NCBI GenBank assembly: GCA_963930775.1
Contig: OZ005689.1
Location: 19,553,775-19,617,774, forward strand
Source: Cliona cf. orientalis
Taxonomy: Eukaryota; Porifera; Demospongiae; Clionaida; Clionaidae
DNA length: 64,000 bases
Reading direction: 5' to 3'
The notes under the pieces were generated by a model. That model saw only the letters and a program-made list of their open reading frames with translations. It was not told where the DNA came from and did no database searches. Made by a program: the position numbers and the translations under genes. Numbering within the stretch: the stretch's first letter is position 1; each line of letters opens with the position of its first letter. Positions 55,136 to 64,000 of the stretch are shown here, one piece after another.

Positions 55136-55318
55136 ACGTGTGTGTGTGTGTGTGTGTGTGTGTAGTCTCAGAGTGGTGGAATTCCTTGCTAAAAGGTTTA
55201 TTATGTGTGTGTGTGTGTGTGTGTGTAGACACGTATATGTGTGCTTATGTGTGTGTACATTATTGTGTCAATAGTATTGGTAATGATAAGTTCATTACTG
55301 ATTGTGTATGTCAATACA

Positions 55319-55345
<27 letters not shown>
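55136..55345. repeat. TG/AG microsatellites
   Basis: (TG)n at 55138-55163 and 55205-55227, with a duplicated GGAATTCCTTGCTAAAAGGT-like unit between them (GTGGAATTCATTGCTAAAAG at 55109). (GA)n lies at 55335-55355. They lie in what should be intron of the P-like relic. Confidence 0.85.
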
Positions 55346-55354
<9 letters not shown>

Positions 55355-55961
55355 GAGAGAGACAGACACCTGACTCTGATAGGTCATGGGATGAGTGTAG
55401 ATGATCATAGGTAGTCTGATGATGAAAGGGGGCCAAATCATCTAAATCTAATTCCCCACAAATCTTGACAAACACTCCAGCTCCACAAACGAGTACAAAT
55501 GTATTTGTGTGAGCATGTGAACATGTGTCTGTATGAATGTAATATGTGCACACAAGTGGATATTGTGCATGTGTGTGTACCCTCTAATCTGGGAGTGTTA
55601 AGTGAGTAGGGAGTGGAAATACTGCCCTGGCTAATTGAGTGAACTTAACCACTGAAGGTACATTATTACCTTGTATGTTTATCCAATTACAGATCCAAAC
55701 TACAAGTCAGTTGATAATGAACAAAGAAAATTTCTGGCTTGGCAGAGTAAGAGATACTCATAAGTGTACACATACACACACATGCACACACACACACACA
55801 TGTACGCAAGCAGACACACACATACATATACACATACACACTCTAATCATTCACTATTGCATGTACCTGTGCTTATACAACACTGAAAATTCATGCAAGA
55901 GCAATGCCATGTACAATGTCATGCATGTATATTTGTATGCTATTGCAGCATGGGATAATTT

Positions 55962-56309
55962 GTGAGCGAATTTGAGAAAAGGGGTAACTTTGCGCATTTC
56001 CCGAATTTTGGTTTTGAAACGCTTATACCTTTGGAGCCATAGCAGCTATGAACTTCAAAATTGGCATGAATATTCTTCCATCATCCTATTACACGCGCTG
56101 CAAATCGCGAGCCCCGCCCACGTCCGGTATGGGTGGGGCGAGCACGCTTGTCGATCGCATTCGAAAAACGCCGTTTTATGGCCCTCTTTGGTGGCTCACC
56201 GCTCGGGACAGGAGGCTTACTCTAGCGTCTAACGTTGGAACTGTAAAGTAGAAGGTCCAAACTGCTTGCAAACCAAGTCTGAAGTCTAGGGCTCTTACTG
56301 GCTTGAAAT
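55962..56309 (+). mobile_element. MITE 'C', copy 2, right end lost
   Basis: GTGAGCGAATTTGAGAAAAG, GCGCATTTCCCGAATTTTGG and ATAGCAGCTATGAACTTCAA match the complete copy at 63053-63459. It stops after GGCTTGAAATG without the terminal repeat. It is inserted in the P-like transposase relic. Confidence 0.8.
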
Positions 56310-57468
56310 GAGTACCCAAGCTAATTCATTCCGATCAGAATCACTGGTAATGCTGTCGAAACCTTGTTTGCTCAGTACAAGTATCTGTCCGGAAACAAGC
56401 TGGATGCAGTGAATTATACTACAGCAAGAAGCAAGTACATTAGCAAAAAGAAAGTTGAAGTAACCCACCACAGCGGAATGTACTACAGGGACATACCACT
56501 CAATGTACCATTTGCACCCTTAGAGAAAACGAAATATTATGAAAGACACAAGGAAGAATCATAATTATTACACTTGATAATTGTGATTGTTTTTAATTAA
56601 TTTGAGTCTTCAAATTAACATACTGTGATAACAAGCAATCTCGTAAATTTTGTCCTGACGTAGCATTTCCTTGCTTTGCAGCATGTATCTGGTGATGAGA
56701 ACTCAAAATTCCTCAATGCGAGTATTGCACAGTTTTCTTGTAAGTTCAATGTAGACTGAGGTCAGCTCTACCTGCAAACATGTTACCTGGAAACATGTTA
56801 CGTTTTCCTTGCTACTAGCCAATTTTTCAGACAAGGTTTTGAATTTGTCCTCTAGAGTTTGATTTGCCCTCAGTTGATGTGTTGTGACTTCCACAAGCTT
56901 GGAGCCATATCTTTGTAGAGCATTTTCATTTGCATTTTCTAGCACACATGCATCTACCTCTTTCAAAAAGGGCAAAAATCTTCAGAAGGAAAGTACATGT
57001 ATCCCCGGTCTCGATATTGTAACTCATAAGGGATATGTGACTTGTCCGAGCATTTTATACACTGGAAGATCTTAATTTCTCTTTGACCGACTCTTTAAGC
57101 TCTGGCTTACATGCATCCTTTTTTTGTATCGCGCATGTAACGTGCTAGCCAATGCTCCACCACAAAATGGGTAATAGACGGAATCACTGTCAGTAACCAT
57201 AGTAGCTGTAGAAGACTGACCATTAGAGCTGGCATTGGCCTGGGAGACTTCTGTACTTACAGCTTCCTGAACACTAATGCAGTGATGCAACGGGTATTTG
57301 TACACCTCAGCACAGAATGAGATCATTACGTCATTTCTGATTTCTGTAGCAACTGAGGCTCCATGACAATACCCTAGCCAGCGATCGTGGAATTTTGCTG
57401 TTTCAATATTTACCGAGGGATCAAATCCAATTTCAGCAAGATTAGCATCTGCCAAAAGAAATACACTA

Positions 57469-57735
57469 TACCGTGTTTATGCTAATAGAATGCATGATCC
57501 AATTACCGCAAGAAAATTCAATTCCAGGAATTATTTGTATTCTATTAGAACGGAAGCAACTGTCTGTAATTATTTTCTATGAATCCAATCAGCACAATAG
57601 TATAGTGCTAAGGTGAGGCTATTGCGCATGCTCAAACTGCGTGCTGCACAGTTAAACCACATCTGCTTAGTAATAAACCGTTCCGGAAGCCTCTATATTA
57701 TTATCTCGCTCTGTCCATGCAGCTAGTCCGCAAAC
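57469..57735 (+). mobile_element. MITE 'L', copy 2 (left part)
   Basis: TACCGTGTTTATGCTAATAG, CCAATTACCGCAAGAAAATT, CCAGGAATT and the following 200 bp match 58212-58465 almost base for base. The right part is missing. It lies 20 bp upstream of the exon 2 acceptor on the minus strand. Confidence 0.8.
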
Positions 57736-57783
57736 TGCATATTGGCCTCAAGATTAGTGTGACCATCTGTAGAGGATCCTAGT

Positions 57784-58081
57784 CAGTGGCGTATCCAGGA
57801 TTTGAAGGAGGGAGGTGCTAGGTCGATCGCGCGCGCAAATATTTTAGCCACGCCCCTCATTTAGGCATTCTTGAAGAGAAAGAAGGCTGTTTTGGCCCAG
57901 TGACGATAAGAAAACGCTGTTTAAGGAGCGAATTATAGAGGCCAGTAAGTTTATTGTTGGTAGGAGCTGCCAGTTATCGATTATCATTGATAATATTTGT
58001 GCTGAGGTACTGAGCTGGCTGTTGTGCCAGAGCTGAGGGGGGTGCTCCAGCACCCTGAGCTCCATGCTAGATACGCCACTG
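57784..58081. mobile_element. hAT-type MITE, 298 bp
   Basis: The ends CAGTGGCGTATCCAG and CTAGATACGCCACTG share CAGTGGCGTATC(C/T)AG. CTAGT flanks both sides (57779-57783 and 58082-58086). The ends are typical of hAT; the expected 8-bp duplication is only recognisable over 5 bp. Confidence 0.7.
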
Positions 58082-58211
58082 CTAGTAGATAGCCAACTAG
58101 CGATCCGGGCCATATGCTAGCCAAGCGAATAGTTGCTCTCTCGAAATAGCGCTTCGGCTACATAGTGTACGGCACCCTAGAGTGCTGTAGCTAGCACCGT
58201 TTCTTGGTACC

Positions 58212-58896
58212 TACCGTGTTTATGCTAATAGAACGCATGATCCAATTACCGCAAGAAAATTCAATTCCAGGAATTGTTTGTATTCTATTAGAACGGAAGC
58301 GACTGTCTGTAATTATTCTCTATGAATCCAATTAGCGCAATAGTATAGTGCTAAGGTGAGGCTATTGCGCATGCTCAAACCGCGTGCTGCACAGTTAAAC
58401 CACACCTGCTTAGTAATAAACCGTTCCGGAAGCCTCTATATTATTATATCTCGCTCTGTCTCTCAGACTCATTGCTAGCTATAGTTAACCAAATCGCAAG
58501 TGTCATTCGTCGTTCATGAGGGTACTAAACTACACTCGGGACTGACCTTAGTTGGAACTGCACTAAGTCCAGCAGCCAGGGCCTCAGGCTGCGATCAGCA
58601 TGATTCAGTGGTAGCCTCGTACCCAGGGTACGAGGCTAGATTCAGTGGCATCGCTATTAACCATGCGGCGTGTCTGTCAGAAGGCCTTTCTCAGGCTACC
58701 CTCAGGATGATCGGGGCCAGGGGCACAGGTACGATACCATCGATAACCACTATTCGTCGTCACTCAAAGCTATGCTAATTGTTCTATTACAACGCAACAT
58801 CTAATTAACGCAAGAAAATTGTTTTGACTCTAATTGTGCGCAAACCAGATTTGAAATCATTTATTTTGCTTGCGTTCTATTAGAATAAACACGGTA
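58212..58896. mobile_element. MITE 'L', copy 1, complete, 685 bp
   Basis: The ends are TACCGTGTTTATGCTAATAG and, reversed, TACCGTGTTTATTCTAATAG, with inner AACGCAA matches, bounded by TA. The right end abuts the minus-strand coding segment ...SVASR. The 92-codon plus frame at 58500 is internal and unsupported. Confidence 0.8.
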
Positions 58897-59352
58897 CTCG
58901 TGATGCCACTGAAGTTGAAACTGTAGAAATTTGTCCTTCCCTGTCCCACACGTTTCGTATAGCTTGGCAAAGGTGATTTGCGAACGCACAAACAACTAGT
59001 TCTCCAGATGCCTTAAACTGATCCCAAAACTTAGCTTTGTCGGGGTTCATGGCAGAGAGTCGACCTCACTCATAACGTGAGATAAAATGTCATCGATACT
59101 CAAATCTCTCAAAGAAAGGACAATCCGGGTTTTCTCGCTCTTTACGAGAGCCTTCCTATTCCTCACGTGACCCTGAGATTTCTCGAGGCCTTGTGCCTGT
59201 GCTGCTTTTGAAGTACCGGCGTTACCATGGGCAGAAGCACTGCCTGAGAGATCCTCAGTTTTCTTTTTCTTTCGAGGGCATTTCACCTTGCGTGTAGCCT
59301 CGCTGCTTACTTCAACTTTGCTGGAGAAGTCGAGCGCTTCTAGTTCTGCCAT

Positions 59353-59567
59353 GACGCCGAGTCAGCACAATAATTGCATGGTTAGCACAATAATTGCGCA
59401 ATAACTCTACGCGTGATCTATCTTGCGTGCAAGGGCAAAGTATTTGATCACGTGTACGGTGCCAAAAGTCACATTACTTTCCCAACGGTGTTCACCGTTA
59501 GTATATGCGCTGTTCAATACTCTCTCTCCCCCCTTTTATATACTCTTGGTATACCTAATGCATGTAG
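59353..59567. other. Upstream region of the minus-strand gene
   Basis: TTTTATATACTC at about 59535-59546 is AT-rich but points the wrong way to be confident of a TATA box for the minus gene. AATAATTGCA is duplicated at 59369 and 59388. No gene is seen. Confidence 0.35.
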
Positions 59568-59905
59568 TCATAGAGTTGGTAGACTCTGAGTATGGATGAC
59601 CCAGATATGCCCATATATATAATAGATTACATATATTTCTATACAGGTAACTCTGTGAACTTTCTAAGTGTCAAAATCGGAATCTCCAGCAAATTGTGCA
59701 TCTAACAAGACCAAGATCATTTATCAACACACCAGATCTTTAAAAATAGCCCATTTCTCATTCTTTCTTTCTTTCTCATTTCCACGTCTTACTCAAGACT
59801 GTCATCATCTCTTATCTTAGTTTGAGTTTTAATCAACTCTATTTCATAGCGCGCAGTGCAATGGCACGATAATTCTGCTTTATGTTGACGATTACGTAAT
59901 TGTGG
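59568..59905 (+). mobile_element. Family K repeat, copy 4 (partial)
   Basis: TCATAGAGTTGGTAGACTCT, GATGACCCAGATATGCCCAT and AACTCTATTTCATAGCGCGC match family K. It runs directly into copy 5, so the two are in tandem, forward to forward. Confidence 0.7.
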
Positions 59906-59921
59906 GTGTGTACTGCATATC

Positions 59922-61165
59922 ATAGTCGGTAGGCTCTACAAGTAGGGATGACCCGGATATGCCATATATGTAATACATTACAAAACATCAAATACCTCAA
60001 AGCAAATAAATTTCTAAGCTTTTTAACTTTCATGTTCATAATCTACACCAGATTACCTATCTATCAAGCTCCAAAACATCCATGGAAACAATCAGGTACA
60101 CCTGAACCAGCTCCTTTTATTTTTTGGAAGAAAGTGCAAATTGTCAATCTTTCTTTCTTTTTCATTTCCAGGACTAATTCAAGACTGTCTGGACTGCTCA
60201 CCTTAGTTCTCATATAAATCCACTCTATTTTGTAGCGCGCAGTGCAGTGGCACTCCAGTTTGGCGTTATCTCGAGTTACGTCATAAGTGTCAACCTCATG
60301 AGAAAGTGGGACAGTTTGCTTAAAAAAGTTGGATTTTGTATTAAAAATAGGGACAACACCGTTAGAAGGTCCAGGATGATCAAAACTTAGTCCATAATCA
60401 GCCATCATTGCTGATAGGATAACTGACATATTTAATATCGGTGTGTGCATCAATTGATCAATACCTAGTTGATTTGAGGAGTTCGAGTTGAATTCTTACG
60501 GAGTTGATCCTGAGTCAATGTGTCCTGATAGTTGACATCATGCAAAATTGCTCTTGCAAGAATTAGAATTGATCTCATGTGTACACACCGTATGTACAAA
60601 CGTAATGTCACAGTTCTAAATGCTGCACACCTGGTAAGGATGGGCATGGCAAAGAGCACAGGTAAGTGGATATAAACAGTTAGCAGCTTTGTAAAATCGG
60701 GATTAAAGGCTAACAAAGCGGGACAGCGGGACACAGCAGCAGAATTCAGTACTGTCCCGCCTAAATCGGGACGGTTGACACCTATGAGTTACGTAATAGT
60801 GGGTGTGTACGGCGTATTGACAAGTGGGTGTGTCTGATACGCCATTTTGTGATATAATGCGCATGCTCGGAATGTATTGCAATGGTGAAGTCATGTGACA
60901 GCACTTTGGCCCTTAGGCGCGAGGCGATCGAGCTAGCTATATACTCGCTAGCGCGTGCAGCAGCGCACTGGATCGATCATGGATATGAAGGCACAAGGCT
61001 TGAGGAGCAGTAAGGCGCTAGACATAGGCAAGCTACTCACTAGCGCATGCAGCGCTAGTGCTCTGCTGATCGATCATAAGATATACGAAGTCGCAAACTC
61101 GAGGAGCGGTCAGCGCGGTAACGTACAGGTCCGGCATAAAATTATGCCGGGTAGCTGCTGTTAAC
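59922..61165 (+). mobile_element. Family K repeat, copy 5, with nested hAT-type MITE
   Basis: It begins ATCATAGTCGGTAGGCTCTA and continues through AGGACTAATTCAAGACTGTC and TTGGCGTTATCTCGAGTTAC. It is interrupted at 60282-60786 and resumes AGTTACGTAATAGTGGGTGT to the GGCATAAAATTATGCCGGGT end. Without the insert it is about 740 bp, collinear with copy 3 in reverse. Confidence 0.8.
60282..60786. mobile_element. hAT-like MITE, 505 bp, perfect 8-bp target duplication
   Basis: The ends are CATAAGTGTCAACC and, reversed, CATAGGTGTCAACC. AGTTACGT occurs at 60274-60281 and again at 60787-60794. Removing the insert and one copy restores the family K text. The 8-bp duplication is the hAT signature. The frames inside are not supported as genes. 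Confidence 0.9.
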
Positions 61166-61189
61166 ATAGAGGTAAGTGAAGGTGACCCC

Positions 61190-61310
61190 GCATGCACACA
61201 CATGCACGTACGCACACACACATGCACGCACGCACACTCACTCGTGCACGCACGCACCTCCTCTACGCACTTATTCAAGCACACACATACCACACTCACA
61301 CACACTGAGC
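61190..61310. repeat. CA/GCACGCAC-rich low-complexity stretch
   Basis: Irregular CACACA, GCACGTACGC and GCACGCACGC units. The Cys/Val-rich minus frame here is an artefact. Confidence 0.85.
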
Positions 61311-61920
61311 CAGTGAGCTTATGATATGTATGCCAAATTGTGTAGCTAGCAGCGAATAATAATATTTAATATTTAATTAATATGGATAAGGCTTACTTCC
61401 AGAGAACGCACAATGCCACCTGTTGCCATCGGACGGATAGCCACTCCGATATTCCTTTTAGAATCGTATCTACGACACTTAGAAAAGATAGGTGGTGATG
61501 ACTATCTCCCGCAGATAGGCAGCTGCAATCCATCATGTCCATGGAAACGGCCTTAGACTTTAAGCTAAAAAGGCGGAGTATAGGGAGAGTAAAAACCCTG
61601 CTGATTGAGGTACCAGCAGAAAGTTCAGGGTTCAGAGAGCATAGATGTAACCGAAAAAGTCTATTTAAATAACATACAGTCCATGAAAATTGTAATTTTA
61701 TACACCACACTCCGGTATGCACAAACCGCTTATACATTACATATGGGGATGAAAGTCGAGTGTATAGTTCCAATGAATAAGGCGGATACCGTAAATGTGG
61801 AAATATTGGCGTTACATTAAATTTGGCGATTTGGCAATCGGCGCAGAAATCGCCAAAATTAAACGATTTCTCGTGCTATCGCAATACATTAGGCCTACGC
61901 ATAGGAAAAAATCACCAAAT
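61311..61920. other. No clear gene
   Basis: A 126-codon minus frame (61773-61393) has no motif. TACCGTAAATGTGGAAATAT at about 61787 resembles the left end of the MITE at 34016, and may be a partial or diverged copy running to about 61920. The right end was not found. Confidence 0.35.
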
Positions 61921-61924
61921 TTAG

Positions 61925-62470
61925 AAGTTAGTTGCATAGTTGCGCACGACGAACTATGCAATCGTAAGAGGGCAATACAAGATGAGGACAGGAGGGGAGT
62001 GCTTAGCAAGCCAAAGGGGCAGTTGGCTAGATTAGCAATGATCTTACATGTCTTGCAAATGGCTCTTCTTGGTGCACCTGAATGGGACCCGATGGTTACG
62101 AAGGAAGATGCAGACTGTGCAAAGGTAATCGATTTCATCATTGAGTAGAAGTTTTGACTCATGTCACCAGCGCTTAAAGTAGCATCAGCTGCTACATATT
62201 CATGCCCAAACGTGCCTGACAAGTACCTTGCAAAATTGTTGGGGTTTAGAGGTAGTCAAATTCAAGCTAGTGATGTATCACAATGTATCACAGTTCAGGC
62301 TGATGCCACCTTCACCTTTAACACCCGGAGCTAAGAAAAACTACCCGGTAGAAAAAGTGAGGGAGTTTATGGGCACTGTTGCTAATGCAGGCTTTGAAAC
62401 AATTGTAGAAGGGTTGAAGAATGGGTCAAAATGTAAGTCTACAGTCTTTCAGAAGCATTCCTTTGATAGC
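61925..62470 (+). pseudogene. Relic resembling the C-terminal part of a DUF3987-type primase/helicase protein
   Basis: Open pieces in order, with frame breaks: [60 protein letters not shown] and KVIDFIIE (stop at 62146-62148). These are followed by KVASAATYSCPNVPDKYLAK, LLGFRGSQIQASDVSQC and FRLMPPSPLTPGAKKNYPVE then KVREFMGTVANAGF. The [14 protein letters not shown] pattern is what I remember from DUF3987-like proteins carried by large mobile elements. The assignment is tentative. Family A insertions truncate it downstream. Confidence 0.35.
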
Positions 62471-62495
62471 CTTTTAGTAGCTCAGGTCGAAATTT

Positions 62496-63567
62496 GTGAC
62501 CGGATTTGAGAAAACCCTCTGTATGGGATTTTTTCAGAAAAGTGAGTTTGATGCATGGTTGATAAAGCTCTATCATAGAGCTAACCCGCGTTCAAGTCTT
62601 AGGCTGATCGCACGCTTCATTGTGGAGATACAGCGCTTTGTTAGCGATCGCGCCACACCCCCATAATCGAGAAATTACAGTCTAAAGGTGTTGCTATGCA
62701 CGCGTATGGCGTTTTCGCATACTACGCGTGATCCGGAAATCAATTAAATGGATCTGGGCAGAGCCGTTCGAAATGAACGTAAAGATCAAGCAAGAGTTGA
62801 ATTTCGTTGTTGACAACAGCTGATTGTTCTTAGATGCTCAAGAAGCAAAAAAGGTGAGCGAACGTACAGTAGTTCGATGAATCTAGCTGTATCTAGATAG
62901 AGAATTCTAATTAGCACCCATAGTAACGGGCTCCGTGTACGGTGGCTGTGCCGACTAGTGTAGGTCAAAATGAAGGCTTATTTCTCCTTCGTATAGCACG
63001 AATAGCTTCCGTAGAAGACGGCAACAGTTAGAAGAAGGGTTGTTCGACGTATGTGACCGGATTTGAGAAAAGGGGGCACTCCGCGCATTTCCCGAATTTT
63101 GGTTTTAAAACGCTTATATCTCTGGAACCATAGCAGCTATGAACTTCAAACCTGGTATGAATATTCTTTCATAATCCTACTACACTCGCTGCAAATCACG
63201 GGCCCCGGCCACTTCCGGTATGAGCAGTGCGCGCGGCCGCGTCGATCGCGTTCGAAAATCGCCGTTTTATGCCCCTCTTTGGCGGCTCACCGCTCGGGAC
63301 AGGAGATTCTAACGTTGGATCTGTGAAGTAGAAGGCCCAAACTGCTAACAAACCAAGTCTGAAGCCCAAGGCTTTCACTGCCTTGAAATGGTGGTAAGTT
63401 GAAAAGTGACAAAAAATCGCGTTTTGCGCAAAGTGCCCCCTTTTCTCAAATCCGGTCACAATATGACAAAATCTGGACTTTGACAAATTTTGACCTGAGC
63501 TACTAAAAACGCGCATTGCGCGAATCACACGCGGATCTCATACAGAGAGTTTCCCAAATCCGGTCAC
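62496..63567 (+). mobile_element. Family A repeat, copy 10, inserted in copy 11
   Basis: The ends are GTGACCGGATTTGAGAAAAC and, reversed, GTGACCGGATTTGGGAAACT. ATTT is duplicated at 62492-62495 and 63568-63571. Length is 1072 bp because MITE C1 (63053-63459) is nested inside; without it the copy is about 665 bp. The exon-like frame is broken here by a small deletion in the DNDSRL region. Confidence 0.95.
63053..63459 (+). mobile_element. MITE 'C', copy 1, complete, 407 bp
   Basis: The ends are GTGACCGGATTTGAGAAAAG and, reversed, the same 20 bases exactly. GGGGGCACT follows at both ends. The interior (GCGCATTTCCCGAATTTTGG) matches the copy at 55962. Flanks (GTAT left, AATA right) show no perfect duplication. 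Confidence 0.9.
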
Positions 63568-64000
63568 ATTTGTCAAAGTCCAGATTTTGTCATACACATG
63601 TTGAACCCTTCAAAGTACTGCCGTTGTCTACGGAAGCTAGTTGTGCTATACAAAGGCAAAATAAGCCTTCATTTTGACCCACCTAGTTGGCCCAGCTGCC
63701 GTACCCAGAGCCCGTTGCTATGGGCACTAATTAGAATTCGCTACCTAGATACAGCTAGATTCATCGAACTACTGTACGTTGGCTCACCTTTTTAGCTTCT
63801 TGGGCATCTAAGAACAATCGGCTGTTGTCAACAATGAAATTTGACTCTTGCTCGATCTTTACGTTCATTTCGAACGGCTCCGTCCAGGTCCATTTAATTG
63901 ATTTCCGGGTCACACGTAGTATGCGGGAATGCCATACGCGTGCATAGCAACTCCTTTAGACCGTAATTTCTCGATTATTGGGGTCGTGGCACGATCGCAA

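Larger units (their letters stand above)
54925..56564 (+). pseudogene. P-element/THAP9-like transposase C-terminus
   Basis: Segments in order. 54930-55120: ELFHYLNQCPKPDDATSVQ, TLNYLEACSKLFENGFL. 55715-55746: NEQRKFLAWQ, with a GTAAGA donor. After an intron ending at 55948 comes TWDNL; the join restores FLAWQTW, a block I know from this family. 56324-56564: IPIRITGNAVETLFAQYKY, LSGNKLDAVNYTTARSKYI, YYRDIPLNVP, then stop. The (S/N)AVE.LF.Q.KY...GKLD..NYATAR pattern is typical of the C-terminal part of P-element/THAP9-like transposases. MITE C2 (55962-56309) cuts the exon after TWDNL. The upstream catalytic part is not present, having been replaced by the 4.1-kb transposon. Confidence 0.5.
56703..59352 (-). 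pseudogene. Minus-strand gene converging on the P-like relic
   Basis: Exon 1 (from 59352) reads MAELEALDFSSKVEVSSEAT, a basic stretch KVKCPRKKKKTED (likely nuclear signal), LVKSEKTRIVLSLRDLSIDD and SEVDSL. After a frame shift it continues MNPDKAKFWDQFKASGELVV, CAFANHLCQAIRNVWDREGQ. The exon ends near 58897. Exon 2 starts at 57448 after TTCTTTTGGCAG: DANLAEIGFDPSVNIETAKF, HDRWLGYCHGASVATEIRND, FCGGALASTLHARYKKRMHV, then with breaks YRDRGYMYFPSEDFCPF, LKEVDACVLENANENALQRY and a coiled-coil tail ending at 56703. I recall proteins of this layout next to transposases in cnidarian genomes; the function is unknown. The intron holds MITEs L1, L2 and a hAT MITE. Confidence 0.5.
62471..64000 (-). mobile_element. 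Family A repeat, copy 11 (reverse), interrupted by copy 10
   Basis: TTTTAGTAGCTCAGGTCGAA (62472-62491) continues after copy 10 as ATTTGTCAAAGTCCAGATTT at 63568, exactly as in uninterrupted copies. The rest, in reverse order, runs to the window end at the GGCACGATCGCAA module. The left terminal repeat is missing and the right end lies beyond the window. Confidence 0.85.

Noticed and set aside
1-64000. CRISPR array, bacterial operon or prophage
   Set aside because: Tandem repeats here have no regular spacers, and the spliced genes and metazoan-type transposons show eukaryotic DNA.
1-64000. tRNA, rRNA or snRNA genes
   Set aside because: I looked for cloverleaf and box A/B-like patterns and conserved rRNA text while reading and saw none that I could support. 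A covariance-model scan would be decisive.

Overview
This window is eukaryotic, transposon-saturated genomic DNA, most likely from a non-bilaterian animal; a demosponge is my best guess, inferred rather than proven. The reasons are spliced coding regions with very short introns (one of 67 nt), no bacterial-type gene layout, an AT-rich background, and a mix of metazoan DNA transposons (piggyBac, hAT/ZMYM1-like, pogo, P-element-like), a LINE, a Gypsy fossil and many miniature elements (MITEs). I could support only two possible host genes with any confidence, both in the quiet stretch at 35.5-37.1 kb.

Layout. 0-3.7 kb: a 66-bp minisatellite, a mariner-type MITE and two copies of a ~650-bp repeat called family A here. 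3.98-12.07 kb: a degraded two-gene transposable unit with a SAM-domain gene on the minus strand and, 154 bp away and divergent, a C2H2-finger transposase-like gene on the plus strand; the latter has been split by a family A copy (itself carrying a mariner MITE), a 5'-truncated LINE and a 419-bp MITE. 12.4-16.4 kb: MITEs and copies of a ~740-bp repeat (family K). 17.1-18.7 kb: a pogo transposase relic with an internal strand switch and a hAT-type MITE. 18.8-20.7 kb: a fossil Gypsy-type LTR element. 20.77-24.37 kb: a piggyBac element inserted into an older MITE and itself split by a family A copy. 24.4-27.7 kb: a SAP-like/coiled-coil gene relic and a ZMYM1-like hAT transposase split by a TTAA-flanked MITE.

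30.4-34.2 kb: another family A copy, a 1.7-kb satellite with a 140-bp dimeric unit, and tandem duplications. 35.5-37.1 kb: a TATA-driven single-exon gene (about 248 aa, one likely homopolymer indel) followed by a two-exon small gene (101 aa). 38-44 kb: a Harbinger-like MITE, two hairpin repeats and a triplicated segment with C-rich minisatellites. 44.8-47.6 kb: two near-complete family A copies and an old one. 49.4-50.4 kb: exons of a RecQ-type helicase on opposite strands around a MITE. 50.8-54.9 kb: an almost complete 4.1-kb DNA transposon with 19-bp terminal inverted repeats and a three-exon DDE/zinc-ribbon transposase of a family I cannot assign. 54.9-59.4 kb: a P-element-like transposase C-terminus (plus strand) converging on a second coding unit (minus strand), with MITEs in introns. 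59.5-64 kb: family K copies, one with a perfect 8-bp target duplication from a nested hAT-type MITE; a helicase/primase-like relic; and a three-level nest in which family A sits in family A.

How it works together: the window is best read as successive layers of insertion. Several layers can be ordered because the interrupted older sequence reads straight through the younger insert once it and one target-site copy are ignored. Most transposase genes are inactive. The most useful targets are the 50.8-54.9 kb transposon, the divergent SAM/C2H2 unit, the exon-like frame carried by family A, and the two small host-like genes.
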